A stretch of 64,000 nt of DNA from Carboxylicivirga taeanensis (GCF_051851475.1 NZ_JBPUSJ010000003.1:186001-250000); one strand, 5' to 3'; positions 9,401-19,920 are shown, counted from the first letter of the stretch. Numbers and translations are program-made. Notes: generated by a model from the letters alone, not told the origin.

Positions 9401-11788
9401 TTACTCATACCTCAAACTTTCAATCGGATTGCGACTGGCAGCTTTCCACGATTGAACCGAAACGGTTAGCAGTGCAATAAACAAAGCCAGCAAACCCGCC
9501 AAAGCAAAAATCCACCAGCTGAGTTCTGTTTTATAAGCGAAGTTATTGAGCCACTTGCTCATGGCGTAATATGCAATGGGGCACGCGATGACAAAAGCAA
9601 TGGCTACCCATTTTATAAAATCTTTATTGAGTATCAGGAGAATTTCAGAAGTTTTAGCACCATTGACTTTTCGGATACCGATTTCTTTGGTGCGCTGATT
9701 AGCCATCAGTAATGACAAACCCAACAGCCCAAGGCTGGCAATAATAATGGCTACTATTGCCAAAATGCCAATAATCCTAGAGAACAGAACTTCCTGTTCA
9801 TACATTTTATCCAATAAATCATCCGTAAACTTAAACGAGAAACTTGCTCTTCCTCCTAATTGCTGCCAAACTGATTCTATGTAATCTATTGTTTGATCCA
9901 CATCGGCCATACTTATTCGTATAGCTAAACGTTTGCTCATTGCCGGATTCAGGCTGATGACCATTGGAGTAATCTGTTCGTGAAGAGAAGACATATTAAA
10001 ATCATTCACTACTCCTACCACTGTTCCAAACGCTGTTTCTTCTCCAATTACTTCACTCAATCCTAAAGCGCTAATAGCAGATTCATTAACCAGTACGCCA
10101 CTCGTAACTTTCTCTTTATCAAAACCTGTTCCCATAAGGATTTCCATCCCCATGGTTTCCGCAAAACCATAATCAACCAATAAGCCGTTCACAGTTACCT
10201 TTTCAGCTGGATCACTCACCTTAGGAATAGTCACATGCATTTTGTTATTGCTGGGCGGCATCCATAAAGTTCCACTGGCACTTAACACATTCGGATTTTT
10301 TAGAATCTCCTGCTTAAAAACTTTAGCATTAACACCACCTAATGAAACACAGATAAGCCCTTCTTTATCAAAGCCTAAATGCTTATGAAAAGCATACCTT
10401 ACTTGCTTCTGCACCAAAAACATGGTTGATAGCAACGAAATAAATACTACCAGCTGAAAAACAACCATTAAAATTCGTGAATAGTTATATTTACCATTTA
10501 CCCGATTACCGCCCTTTAAAGCATTGATAAGTCCAAACCGAAATGCTCCAATGGATACGATTAGGCCTGATACTGCCCCCATCAGCAATGTAATAATTAC
10601 CAAAATGAAAATACTATAGCCAAGTTGAGCAGTTATTTCAATACTATAGGTTTTACCAAATACAGACGAAAGGTATGGCAATGATAAACGCGCAATAAGC
10701 AAGGCAAATGGCAAAGCTAAAAGTGCTACAAGCACTGATTCTATAACTAATTGGGAAATAATATTAAGCCGCGATGCACCACATATTTTGTGAATAGCCG
10801 AGCTTTTTACTCGCAACAGCGCTTGTGCCGATGTTAGGTTCAAATAGTTAATTAAAGCGGTAAGAAGGATCAAAATACCAATAAGCACCAGTACATATAA
10901 CATTGCTAGATTACCTTGCTCATTGCTGTTGTTATCCACTATATCCCTTGAATGAAAATACATACGCTTCAAAGGCTGAAGCGACAATAAAAAGCGATTA
11001 TCTTCAGTTGAATTTTCTATGCCCCACTCTTTTATTTTCATTTCCAAAAGGTGAGGTTCAACCTCCTCTTTTAACAAAAAATAATTGGTGAAGAATACAC
11101 CTTCCCAAGTCCGGCGCAAATTTTCTTCGTCAGGAATACTCCCTGTCGAAATAATATTATCGCCCAAATGCTTTAAAGCAAAGTTACTGCTTGCAATAAG
11201 TGATGCCCTGAAGTTTGAGTTATTAGGTAAATCTTTATACACTGCAGCCACCACCATTACTACTTCATTACCACCAAATTTTAACGGCAGCTGCTGACCA
11301 ATCGGATTATCTGAACCAAAATACTTTTCTGAGAGGTGTTCACTTAATAGAATTTGATTATCGGTTTCATCAAAGCCTGCCAAACTGCCAACTGCTAGCT
11401 CTACGTTGAATGCCCTAAAAAAAGAGCTTTCAGTACACATCATATCAGGTTCTTCAATAAACGTATTATTATATTTGACCTCGGCATTTCTGATGGAGTA
11501 CTGATGAATATACTCTTCTACCTCGGCAAACTGTTCTTTAACGGCTTCCCCTAAAACAAAAGGCGTGCTGGCCCAGGTATGGTTATCGTCTTCGTTATAA
11601 TTTAATATTCTAACAATCCTCTCACTTTGCGCAAAGGAACGATTATAACCTATTTCGTTACGAATGAAAATAATGATAACAGCAGCTACTCCTAAACCTA
11701 TACTCAATCCAACCAAACTAACGATGGTATTTGTCTTATCTGCTTTAAGATGCCTGTAACTTAATAAAAGATTATTCTTCAAACTCAT
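9401..11788 (-). CDS. MacB/FtsX-type ABC permease (array member 5)
   Basis: A 795-residue permease of the fused double type: N-terminal membrane segment (about 20-42), periplasmic MacB_PCD domain, three segments around 290-410, then segment, second periplasmic domain and three C-terminal segments. The motif RTKEIGIRKVNGAK is followed by a tail nearly identical to array member 6, ending NPIESLRYE. The start ATG at 11788 lies 50 bp after the end of the upstream permease gene. The family belongs to the mechanotransmission class (MacB, LolCE, FtsX); the cargo cannot be read from sequence. Confidence 0.88.
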   Translation of the reverse strand: MSLKNNLLLSYRHLKADKTNTIVSLVGLSIGLGVAAVIIIFIRNEIGYNRSFAQSERIVRILNYNEDDNHTWASTPFVLGEAVKEQFAEVEEYIHQYSIRNAEVKYNNTFIEEPDMMCTESSFFRAFNVELAVGSLAGFDETDNQILLSEHLSEKYFGSDNPIGQQLPLKFGGNEVVMVVAAVYKDLPNNSNFRASLIASSNFALKHLGDNIISTGSIPDEENLRRTWEGVFFTNYFLLKEEVEPHLLEMKIKEWGIENSTEDNRFLLSLQPLKRMYFHSRDIVDNNSNEQGNLAMLYVLVLIGILILLTALINYLNLTSAQALLRVKSSAIHKICGASRLNIISQLVIESVLVALLALPFALLIARLSLPYLSSVFGKTYSIEITAQLGYSIFILVIITLLMGAVSGLIVSIGAFRFGLINALKGGNRVNGKYNYSRILMVVFQLVVFISLLSTMFLVQKQVRYAFHKHLGFDKEGLICVSLGGVNAKVFKQEILKNPNVLSASGTLWMPPSNNKMHVTIPKVSDPAEKVTVNGLLVDYGFAETMGMEILMGTGFDKEKVTSGVLVNESAISALGLSEVIGEETAFGTVVGVVNDFNMSSLHEQITPMVISLNPAMSKRLAIRISMADVDQTIDYIESVWQQLGGRASFSFKFTDDLLDKMYEQEVLFSRIIGILAIVAIIIASLGLLGLSLLMANQRTKEIGIRKVNGAKTSEILLILNKDFIKWVAIAFVIACPIAYYAMSKWLNNFAYKTELSWWIFALAGLLALFIALLTVSVQSWKAASRNPIESLRYE
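9464..9700 (-). repeat. Conversion-like tract, copy 2 (permease C-terminus)
   Basis: Partner of 7061-7297. The match ends sharply on the right just after the codons for the RTKEIGIRK motif and on the left within the final membrane segment, leaving the very C-terminal codons different again. Confidence 0.85.
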
Positions 11789-11837
11789 AGCATTAAACTT
11801 GTATCACTGAAGCATATTGTGGTCATCTATTACATCC

Positions 11838-14243
11838 TTACTCGTAGCGCAACGCTTCGACCGGATTGCGGTTACCAATGCGCACATAATTTACTATTGC
11901 AACAACTGCAACGGTCATGAGAATAACAAAACTACACAACACAAAAAGGCTCCAATGTAATGGAATCTTATAGGCAAAATTTTGCATCCATTTGCTAGCT
12001 GTATACCAGGCACCAACTAAACCCAGCAACACCGCTGGAATAGCCATGTACTGCAGTTCCACAACAAAAAACTGTACCAAATCAGATAGCCTGGCGCCAT
12101 TAATACGTCTTATAGCCAGCTCTTTCTGACGGCGGGTAGCCTCATTGGTGGTGTATCCGAGTAACCCGATGATTGTTATCAGCAGAATCACGAAGTTGCC
12201 GGCCAGCATGGCATTTCTAAAGCCTTTTTCGTCCGCATAGCTTAACAGCTGCTCATCGGCAAGGCTCCTGATTTGCGCATCTTTTTTTGGCAGTACTTTA
12301 TTAAATACAGCAGCAATCTTATCCCTGACACCATGTTGCCCGTTGCCTTGCACTTTAATAAGAACCGTGAGTGACATAGACGGAAGTTCATTCTTCTCCT
12401 GAATAAATACATGCTGCGGTTTGAAGAAGAAAACTGAAGGTCGATCATCAGGCTTTGAAAGCGGTCCGATTATAAAATCAGAAAAAGAGCCTTGAATAGT
12501 AGTTGGTTCATGCTCTGTTATTATTAAAGGCTTACCTACAATCCCATCCGTCCACTTGTTATAGACTGTTAATAAATCGGCTGCTTTCTGACTGACCATC
12601 ACATTGTTTATCGATGTTGCTTCGCTTGAGAATGGATGACCTTGTATAATGGGAATTTCCAACATTGAAAAATAGTGCTCATCCACCTCATAAAAATCGG
12701 CCACGTTAAACAGCTCTCTATTCCCATCTGGAGATAACACATTGTTACCCGAAGCATACTCAATCGGTACTGAATAACCCAAAGATACCTGTTCAACATC
12801 AGCCAAGGCATTCAGCTCATTAACAACCATCTGCACCTGACTCCCATTCATACTTGCGGTTGAACCATAATAAATACCTTCGGTTCGATAGCCGTGATCA
12901 GCATGACGCATTTGGTCGTATTGCAGGGTTACAATCACCATCAGGGTTAAAATAAAGGAAGCGCCAGCAAACTGAAGCGCCAGCAGTCCTAACTTCCAGC
13001 TGTTTTTCTTTTGGCGGTAACTACGAAAAGCTGTTGAAACGGGGATGCGCGAAAAATAACGCGCCGGCAGATAACTCATCAATACCAACCAGGTAACAAG
13101 AACGCCCAGCAGTGGCCATAATACACCCGGATTGACTGCTGAGGTCAAACTATGCCCGAGCTGTGCCTCGGCAAAGGGTTTAAACACCCATAGTAATAGT
13201 GATGCTAAAGCCAAGGCCAAGACAAACAAGGTAAGCGATTCTACAAAAATCAACTGACGGATGTTATTAGCCTGTGCCCCACATGTTTTATAAATAGCCG
13301 ACGTTTTAGCCCGATTAACCAATATACTTAATGTCAGCAGGAAATAATTCATCAGCGACACAAACAATACTGCCAAAGCAATAGTACTTAGTATCACCAG
13401 CATGTCTTTGTGGTTATTTTTATAGATAGCCTTAATTGGCTTTAAGACATACTTTAACACCATACCTCCCTGCTCCTCCTCGAGGCGTTTAATATCCTGA
13501 TACTTTTCCTGCATTTGTCGCAAAGCCGGCGCCAAATCTTCCGGATTGATACCTGGTTGCAACTTCACATACGCCATGTAACGATCATTTCCAATCCAGT
13601 TATTTGAACCGTCCCACGCGAAAAACTCAGTAATTGAAACCATGGAAACTAATATATCATAGGGGTAATTCGTATTTTCGGGCAGCGCTTTAAAAACTCC
13701 CTGAATGGTCATCTTTTTACCCGGATAACGTTTTAACTCTATCTGATTGCCAATCACATTACCCCCCATAGACTCCGCCAGCTCACTGGATACCATACAG
13801 GCCATCGGACGTGCTAAAATCTCTACCGGATTACCACTTATCATTGGACGCGGCACAACGTCAACCCAATGCTCATCGGCCAAAACCACTTTAGCCTTGT
13901 ACCCTTTTTTTTCACCATCATAAACCACATGAGAACCAATCGAATTAAGTCGAGTAGCCAACTCTACACCAGGCACTTCTGCTTTTATTCCGGGAGCTAC
14001 ACCGCCACTTACCCTAGGATAATTCTCAAACTCACCTTTTTGCTTATCGCGTTTAAAGCTAGTTTGAACAGTGTAAATCCGGTCCGCATCGGGGTAAAAC
14101 CCATCGTAACTGTAATAATAAAAAACTTCGGATAAGATGAGCATCCCAAAAGCCAATCCGACAGCCAGTGAAATGGTGCGGGTTAATGTATATTGCCCTT
14201 TTACAAATAGTTTACGTAAAGCCAGTTTAATTGCATGTAGCAT
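11838..14243 (-). CDS. MacB/FtsX-type ABC permease (array member 4)
   Basis: An 801-residue permease, the longest of the array. It has an N-terminal segment (about 22-45), a MacB_PCD-like periplasmic domain, three central segments, and a second module ending in NPVEALRYE. The conserved C-terminal motif reads RQKELAIRRINGAR, a more divergent version of RTKEIGIRKVNGAK. Codon use looks like that of its neighbours. It follows the gene at 14278 by 34 bp. It is probably ATPase-dependent through one of the two separate NBDs of the operon, since it has no ATPase domain of its own. Confidence 0.87.
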   Translation of the reverse strand: MLHAIKLALRKLFVKGQYTLTRTISLAVGLAFGMLILSEVFYYYSYDGFYPDADRIYTVQTSFKRDKQKGEFENYPRVSGGVAPGIKAEVPGVELATRLNSIGSHVVYDGEKKGYKAKVVLADEHWVDVVPRPMISGNPVEILARPMACMVSSELAESMGGNVIGNQIELKRYPGKKMTIQGVFKALPENTNYPYDILVSMVSITEFFAWDGSNNWIGNDRYMAYVKLQPGINPEDLAPALRQMQEKYQDIKRLEEEQGGMVLKYVLKPIKAIYKNNHKDMLVILSTIALAVLFVSLMNYFLLTLSILVNRAKTSAIYKTCGAQANNIRQLIFVESLTLFVLALALASLLLWVFKPFAEAQLGHSLTSAVNPGVLWPLLGVLVTWLVLMSYLPARYFSRIPVSTAFRSYRQKKNSWKLGLLALQFAGASFILTLMVIVTLQYDQMRHADHGYRTEGIYYGSTASMNGSQVQMVVNELNALADVEQVSLGYSVPIEYASGNNVLSPDGNRELFNVADFYEVDEHYFSMLEIPIIQGHPFSSEATSINNVMVSQKAADLLTVYNKWTDGIVGKPLIITEHEPTTIQGSFSDFIIGPLSKPDDRPSVFFFKPQHVFIQEKNELPSMSLTVLIKVQGNGQHGVRDKIAAVFNKVLPKKDAQIRSLADEQLLSYADEKGFRNAMLAGNFVILLITIIGLLGYTTNEATRRQKELAIRRINGARLSDLVQFFVVELQYMAIPAVLLGLVGAWYTASKWMQNFAYKIPLHWSLFVLCSFVILMTVAVVAIVNYVRIGNRNPVEALRYE

Positions 14244-14277
14244 AGTTATTGGGTTTTCAAAATGTCATATAATTTGT

Positions 14278-16617
14278 TTACTCATACCTCAACGCCTCCA
14301 CGGGGTTAAGTCGGCTTGCCTTTAGTACCTGGTAACCACTGGATATTAAGGTGATCAGAATAGATATAAATAGAACAACGCATACATCAAGCAATGAAAA
14401 CTGATACTTGAATTGGCCAGGCATAGCATTTTTAAGAAGCACTGCTAAAGGATAAACAATGATATTTGCCGACAATGCCATTAACATATACTTTTTGGTA
14501 ATCAGCGGGAATATCTGATAGCCTTTTGCCCCTTGCACTTTTCGAACGCCAATCTCTTTTACCCGCCTTTGTGCAGCATAGTAGATGAGGCCAAACAGCC
14601 CCATTGCAGCAATAATAACGGCCATGACTGTAAAAAACAGGATCGTATTTTTAGCACTGCTCCATATTTGTAATTCCACACGTTTTAAGTTGGCCCCGTA
14701 GTGGTTAACTGCGAACAACCTATTTGTAAAGTGCCTTTTCAATACTTGGTTAATGTGATTAAGGCTGCTTTGTGTTGTTTGTGGATGAATATTAAATATT
14801 AAATCCACGGCTTGAGAAAGATCCTGTTCAATCAACAATAGCATATAAGGCTTAATAGGATTATGTACATCATCAATATGAAAGTCTTTAATAACACCAA
14901 CAACGGTATAGATGCCTTCCTTTTCAAGCTTTTTACCAATAGGCTGCTTCCAGCCAAAAGCACGAGCGGCGGTTTCATTTATCAGACAGGCTTGCTGGTC
15001 GTTAGCCAGTTTATCCGAAAGGTTGCGCCCATCAATTAGTTGCATGCTCATGGTGTTGATGTAATTAGAGCAAGCCGCATTCCACCGCGTAAAAACAGAG
15101 TTTTCCTTTGACCATCCTTCGGGTATGACTTGAGAACCCCGGTTGGAATGCAGTGGCGAATTGATAGACATGGTCATATTGTCGATACCGGGGTGCGCCA
15201 GTAATTCATCGCGCAGGGCAGCATACGAAACAGTACTCTTCTGTGCCGGCACTGAACAATGCAGAAGCTCCGTTTGATTAAATCCTAAATCTTTACTGGT
15301 CAGATAGTTCACCTGTCGGTAAATCCAGAGGCTGATGGTAATTAACATAACTGACAAAACGAACTGAAAATAAACCAGGCCTTGCAAAGCACTGAAGCGA
15401 TTCTTTTTAACCCAATTACCGCGTTTCAGAACAAGTACCGGCTTATAGTTAGATACCACAAAAGCCGGATAGGCGCCTGCCAACAACCCGGTAATTATCA
15501 CCACACCAAACAGAAATAACGTAAACCCGTAGTCGCCAAACAACTCAAGTTTGATGTGACGATCCACAACTGTGTTAAAAACCGGCAAAACCAAATGGGC
15601 AATAAACACAGCTAAAACAAATGAAACCAACGCGATAAACATGGTTTCACTTAAAAACTGAATGGCTATGCTCTTGCGACTACTGCCAATGCTTTTTCGT
15701 AAGCCTATTTCTACCCGTCGCAAAGACGAAAAAGCGGTTGTCAGGTTCATAAAACTAACACATGCCAGCAGCAGAATCATCAATCCCATGCCAGAAAACA
15801 TGTAGACCACTGCTCCCCGATCATCGCGAGGATTCTCCTTCAGGTGCAAGGTGCTTAGTGGGTTGAGGTATAAAACACGTTTCGAATTGGGGTTATGCTG
15901 AATTATTACATCAGCAATCTTCTGGTTTAATTTACTGACTGAGGCTTTAGGTTTTAGCAGCACATAAATAGTAAAGGAGATATTGTTCCAGTTTTCGCCA
16001 TAATCCCTAATTATTGACACATTAGAACGAAAATAATCGGCTTTAAAATGCGACTGCTCAGGCAAATCCCTCATAATGCCGGTAACAATCAGTTCTTTCT
16101 GTTGTCCATCATAAATTATTTTTCCCAACGCATTTTCACCAGGAAAATACTTTTCAGCCATGGACTCGCTTAACACGATGGCATTGGGAGCCTCCAAGAC
16201 CTTGCTTGGCTCTCCCTGCAATAGCTCAAACGAAAACATGTCGAATATAGCGGAGGGTGCCCAGCAACCATCAAGCTCTTTATACACCGTTTGCTTATCT
16301 GGCGACAGAAACTCAGACCAAATCGGACTCAAGACAAACGCATCCTTAACCTCCGGAATATTCTCTTTAAGATACCCTGCTACAGGCACCGGTAGCTGAT
16401 TCCAATCATCCGAACGATCGGCTTCTCCATAAGTCTGCGCCCGATAGATACTTTTGTAATTAACATTAAACTTATCGAAATCCTTCTCGTATTGCACATA
16501 TTTGGCCACTAATAAAAAGCCAGCCAAGCCAACAGATAAACATAAAACCTGGATAAAGGACAAGGTCTTTTTTCTTTTCAGGTTTCGCCAGGCGATTAGA
16601 AAATAATGATAAAACAT
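14278..16617 (-). CDS. MacB/FtsX-type ABC permease (array member 3)
   Basis: A 779-residue fused double permease. The N-terminus (MFYHYFLIAWRNLKRKK) and the first segment are the closest in the array to ordinary Bacteroidota MacB-type permeases. The C-terminal FtsX domain carries RVKEIGVRKVQGAK and ends NPVEALRYE. It lies 37 bp downstream of the canonical ATPase gene (16655-17359), an arrangement that makes these two the most likely ATPase-permease pair. Predicted inner-membrane location with two large periplasmic domains. Confidence 0.88.
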   Translation of the reverse strand: MFYHYFLIAWRNLKRKKTLSFIQVLCLSVGLAGFLLVAKYVQYEKDFDKFNVNYKSIYRAQTYGEADRSDDWNQLPVPVAGYLKENIPEVKDAFVLSPIWSEFLSPDKQTVYKELDGCWAPSAIFDMFSFELLQGEPSKVLEAPNAIVLSESMAEKYFPGENALGKIIYDGQQKELIVTGIMRDLPEQSHFKADYFRSNVSIIRDYGENWNNISFTIYVLLKPKASVSKLNQKIADVIIQHNPNSKRVLYLNPLSTLHLKENPRDDRGAVVYMFSGMGLMILLLACVSFMNLTTAFSSLRRVEIGLRKSIGSSRKSIAIQFLSETMFIALVSFVLAVFIAHLVLPVFNTVVDRHIKLELFGDYGFTLFLFGVVIITGLLAGAYPAFVVSNYKPVLVLKRGNWVKKNRFSALQGLVYFQFVLSVMLITISLWIYRQVNYLTSKDLGFNQTELLHCSVPAQKSTVSYAALRDELLAHPGIDNMTMSINSPLHSNRGSQVIPEGWSKENSVFTRWNAACSNYINTMSMQLIDGRNLSDKLANDQQACLINETAARAFGWKQPIGKKLEKEGIYTVVGVIKDFHIDDVHNPIKPYMLLLIEQDLSQAVDLIFNIHPQTTQSSLNHINQVLKRHFTNRLFAVNHYGANLKRVELQIWSSAKNTILFFTVMAVIIAAMGLFGLIYYAAQRRVKEIGVRKVQGAKGYQIFPLITKKYMLMALSANIIVYPLAVLLKNAMPGQFKYQFSLLDVCVVLFISILITLISSGYQVLKASRLNPVEALRYE

Positions 16618-16654
16618 AATTAGGCAGGTTTTAACGGCTAATATTTGGACCAGC

Positions 16655-17359
16655 TTATGATTCTACAGCTTCAAAATTCTTGTTTTGATGTATTTTCTCC
16701 GTCACCACATGCCCATCGAACAGGTTGATGGTGCGATGCGCGTACTCAGCATGTTCGGCCGAGTGGGTCACCATCACAATGGTGGTTCCTTCTTCGTTAA
16801 GCTGGCGAAGCAAGTTCATCACTTCGGCCCCATTGCGCGAGTCGAGGTTACCGGTAGGCTCATCAGCCAATATCAACTTGGGATTGGCGACCACCGCACG
16901 AGCGATGGCTACACGTTGCTGCTGCCCGCCTGATAGTTGCTGCGGAAAGTGCTTGGCCCGATGGGCAATCTGCATGCGTTCCATGACCTTTTGTACCCGC
17001 TCGCGTCGTTCTTTGGCCGATAGCTTCAGGTACACCAATGGCATCTCAATGTTCTCAAATACATTGAGCTCATCAATCAGGTTAAAACTCTGAAATACAA
17101 AGCCAATATTCCCCTTTCGGAGGTTGGTGCGCTGACGCTCTTTATAAGCGGCAATTTCCAGCCCGTCGAAATACAGTTCGCCATCGGTCGGGTTATCCAG
17201 CAGCCCAATAATATTTAACAGCGTTGATTTACCACAGCCCGAAGGGCCCATGATGGCCACGAACTCACCCTTTTGCACGTGGATGTTCACATTATTCAGA
17301 GCCGTCGTTTCTACTTCCTCGGTTCGGAAGATTTTTTGTAGGTTATTTGTTCTTAGCAT
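16655..17359 (-). CDS. ABC transporter ATP-binding subunit (LolD/MacB type), canonical
   Basis: A 234-residue nucleotide-binding protein with all motifs intact: Walker A GPSGCGKST, Q-loop region FVFQSFNLIDEL, signature LSGGQQQRVAIARA, Walker B LILADEPTG followed by D-loop NLDSRNG, and the H-loop VTHS. It is a stand-alone NBD, unlike E. coli MacB where NBD and permease are fused, and lies between permease members 2 and 3. It probably serves several permeases. Its first codons (MLRTNNLQK) occur a second time at 19.8 kb as a relic, see the repeat entries. Confidence 0.93.
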   Translation of the reverse strand: MLRTNNLQKIFRTEEVETTALNNVNIHVQKGEFVAIMGPSGCGKSTLLNIIGLLDNPTDGELYFDGLEIAAYKERQRTNLRKGNIGFVFQSFNLIDELNVFENIEMPLVYLKLSAKERRERVQKVMERMQIAHRAKHFPQQLSGGQQQRVAIARAVVANPKLILADEPTGNLDSRNGAEVMNLLRQLNEEGTTIVMVTHSAEHAEYAHRTINLFDGHVVTEKIHQNKNFEAVES

Positions 17360-17468
17360 AATATTGAGTGCTTATATGATTAGTTAAATTATTAGTCATT
17401 TAAATGGTCATTGACTGAGGGCTATCAGCCAGCTTTATTCATATCTCAGTGCTTTTATGGGGTTTTGA
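17334..17468 (-). repeat. 135-bp duplicated segment, copy 1
   Basis: Identical to 19786-19920 except for one base (G/A near 17406) at an offset of 2452 bp. It holds the first 9 codons of the ATPase gene, the whole 75-bp spacer and the last codons of the next permease gene. Confidence 0.92.
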
Positions 17469-19708
17469 GATGCTGCTCTCCAGGTTTGGCGCAGGGTAAT
17501 AAGTGTAGTGAGCAGCCAAATGCTAACACCTCCTGCTATAAAATAAGCCCAATGAATCGGAACGTGCTGTACGAAATTCTGCAGGTACAGCTCCATTATA
17601 TACCACACCAGAGGGATTGAGATAACAAAAGCAATAAATACAGGTCGCGTGAGCTTAGAATTAATGAGCCCTATAAGTTCAGGCACACGGGCGCCGTTTA
17701 CACGTCTTATACCTATCTCCTTGGTGCGCTTTTGTGTAACAACTGTTGCTAAGCCAATCATACCTATAAGGGTTATCAGCAAGGCCAGCAGGCTGAATGC
17801 GAAGATTAGCTCAAACATGGTCTTTTCATCCGAATAATAGGCCTTAAATACATCATCCAGAAACTCGTAATTAAACGCCAGGTTGGGGAAGAGTTCACCA
17901 ACGGACACATCCAAATAGGACACTACCGCTTCGGCATCGCCTGTGTATTTTACAAACACACGATTGAGAATAGTGTAATTGCAAACGATACACAATGGCT
18001 CTATTCCCTGATGCAGCGATGCAAAATGAAAATCGCTACAGATGCCAACCATCCTCTTGCCAAATACACCTTCGATGCGTTCGTTAAATCGGTCGGACCA
18101 GTTATAGTTTGAAGCCGCCGTCTCATTGACGATAAAAGCATACGCATCATTTCTGCCTTCGGTAAAGTTGCGCCCTTTACTGATGTTGATGCCAAAGAAA
18201 TTGAGGAAGTTGCTATCAACGGCCCAAAGTCCATATCTAATTGGCTTCCCTTCTGATTGGGTATTAACCAACTCCACATTTTCGGGACCATTGGACGCAA
18301 ATGTAACATCAACAATTTGTGAGTGACTTAATAACTTATCTCTCAACGCTTCATCATTTTGCATGATGGATGAACTAAGTTTTAAGCTAATTACATTTTC
18401 GGTATCCATTCCCGTTTTAAAATGCTGCAAAAACTTTTTTTGCTGATAAATGATAATACTAGAAATGATTAAGACCATGGTGATAATGAACTGAATCGTA
18501 ATCAAGCCATTTTGGAGGATGCCCTGCGATTTGGCGGCCTTCACCCTTTTGCCCGCAAAAATGGAGTATTTGGGTAAGGCAATAATAACGAGCAACATCA
18601 GCAGGATGATACCTATGAAGAAAACACCGTCGTGCAGCGACCACTCCACCGAAGTGAAATACTTGTTGATGAGGCCTGGCAAAACTATTGAATACAAAGC
18701 AAGACCCACTATGGCTGAAATAAGGAGCAGAATAACGGCTTCAACAATCAGGTTATATCGCAAGTTGGTTGCTGATGCTCCATTGCATTTGTGGATGAAT
18801 ATCCCTTTACTGGCCGAATTAACATTCCCAATCTTCACCAGGTAGTAGTTAATTACACTCACCAAAATGATGATGCAGCCAATCAACAGAAAAATATAGA
18901 GATAATTTTTGTTGGCCTTGTTGATGTAATCGTATTCCATTGGTGGTGACAGGTGGAGCGAAGCTAATGGCTGAAGCGTCATGCCTTCACCCTCTGCCAC
19001 CTTTTCGCGTTGCAACAAAGTCGCAATCTGCTTTTCTACCTGATTTACATTCTTAGTGTTATGCAACTTCACAAATACAGAGAAAACCGCTGCGCCACGT
19101 TCCTGGTAACTATCGGCCGACATCTTAAATAAGCCAATTGGTGCGATGCTACTGGTGCTTGGTTCATCCTTATAAACAGCTACCACTTTTTTCTCCAATC
19201 CTGGCCCAAAAACCTGGTTAACCACTACGGTTTGACCCAAGGCATCAGCCGTGCCAAATAGTTTGCTCGCTGTCGACTGCGAGATAGCTACTTTATCATC
19301 GCTCTCCAGGGCTTCGCTTAAATTACCACTCACAACAATTGTCTGAAAAATTGGCATCCAATGCGTTGTAGTTGAATAGACAGGACCACTTACTTTGTTT
19401 TTTCCATCGCTGGTGCTGACAGCCATAAAAGTGCGTGGATGAAACAGGCATGCCTCCTGTACATCGGCAATTTCCTCTTTAATCAATTGGTGTACAAGGC
19501 CCGGAAACAATACCTGACTATCACTTGTCAACCTATAAATACGCTGATGATCTGGCATGTGCTTATCAAAGCTGAACTCGTTGCTTACATATTTAAATAT
19601 TACCAGCGATGCAGCCACGGCAACCGTAAAGCCGAATATACTTAGATAAGTGGAGGCTCGGTTGAACCAAAGCTGTCGTAATGCAATTTTTATACTGTAC
19701 CGTATCAT
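17435..19708 (-). CDS. MacB/FtsX-type ABC permease (array member 2)
   Basis: A 757-residue fused double permease: N-terminal segment (about 20-40), MacB_PCD-like domain, three central segments, segment at about 405-425, second periplasmic domain and three C-terminal segments. It contains RTKEIGIRRVNGAR and ends NPIKALRYE. It resembles array member 1 more than the others (shared TLITLRQTW..AASQNPIKALRYE ending and shared downstream spacer), so the two arose by tandem duplication. The 178-bp gap upstream is the longest in the operon and contains the ATPase relic. Confidence 0.88.
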   Translation of the reverse strand: MIRYSIKIALRQLWFNRASTYLSIFGFTVAVAASLVIFKYVSNEFSFDKHMPDHQRIYRLTSDSQVLFPGLVHQLIKEEIADVQEACLFHPRTFMAVSTSDGKNKVSGPVYSTTTHWMPIFQTIVVSGNLSEALESDDKVAISQSTASKLFGTADALGQTVVVNQVFGPGLEKKVVAVYKDEPSTSSIAPIGLFKMSADSYQERGAAVFSVFVKLHNTKNVNQVEKQIATLLQREKVAEGEGMTLQPLASLHLSPPMEYDYINKANKNYLYIFLLIGCIIILVSVINYYLVKIGNVNSASKGIFIHKCNGASATNLRYNLIVEAVILLLISAIVGLALYSIVLPGLINKYFTSVEWSLHDGVFFIGIILLMLLVIIALPKYSIFAGKRVKAAKSQGILQNGLITIQFIITMVLIISSIIIYQQKKFLQHFKTGMDTENVISLKLSSSIMQNDEALRDKLLSHSQIVDVTFASNGPENVELVNTQSEGKPIRYGLWAVDSNFLNFFGINISKGRNFTEGRNDAYAFIVNETAASNYNWSDRFNERIEGVFGKRMVGICSDFHFASLHQGIEPLCIVCNYTILNRVFVKYTGDAEAVVSYLDVSVGELFPNLAFNYEFLDDVFKAYYSDEKTMFELIFAFSLLALLITLIGMIGLATVVTQKRTKEIGIRRVNGARVPELIGLINSKLTRPVFIAFVISIPLVWYIMELYLQNFVQHVPIHWAYFIAGGVSIWLLTTLITLRQTWRAASQNPIKALRYE

Positions 19709-19785
19709 CGTATTCTAGTTTAGAATAACCACTTAAATTTCAAACACTTCATTACTTGAGTTCAATTAATGTGGTTCTGGCAATA

Positions 19786-19920
19786 TTTTGTAGGTTATTT
19801 GTTCTTAGCATAATATTGAGTGCTTATATGATTAGTTAAATTATTAGTCATTTAAATAGTCATTGACTGAGGGCTATCAGCCAGCTTTATTCATATCTCA
19901 GTGCTTTTATGGGGTTTTGA
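19786..19920 (-). repeat. 135-bp duplicated segment, copy 2, with ATPase gene relic
   Basis: Second copy of 17334-17468. Here the ATG and about 9 codons of the ATPase gene (MLRTNNLQK) run straight into unrelated sequence at about 19785, so this is a non-functional stub left by a duplication whose ATPase body was lost. Confidence 0.9.
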
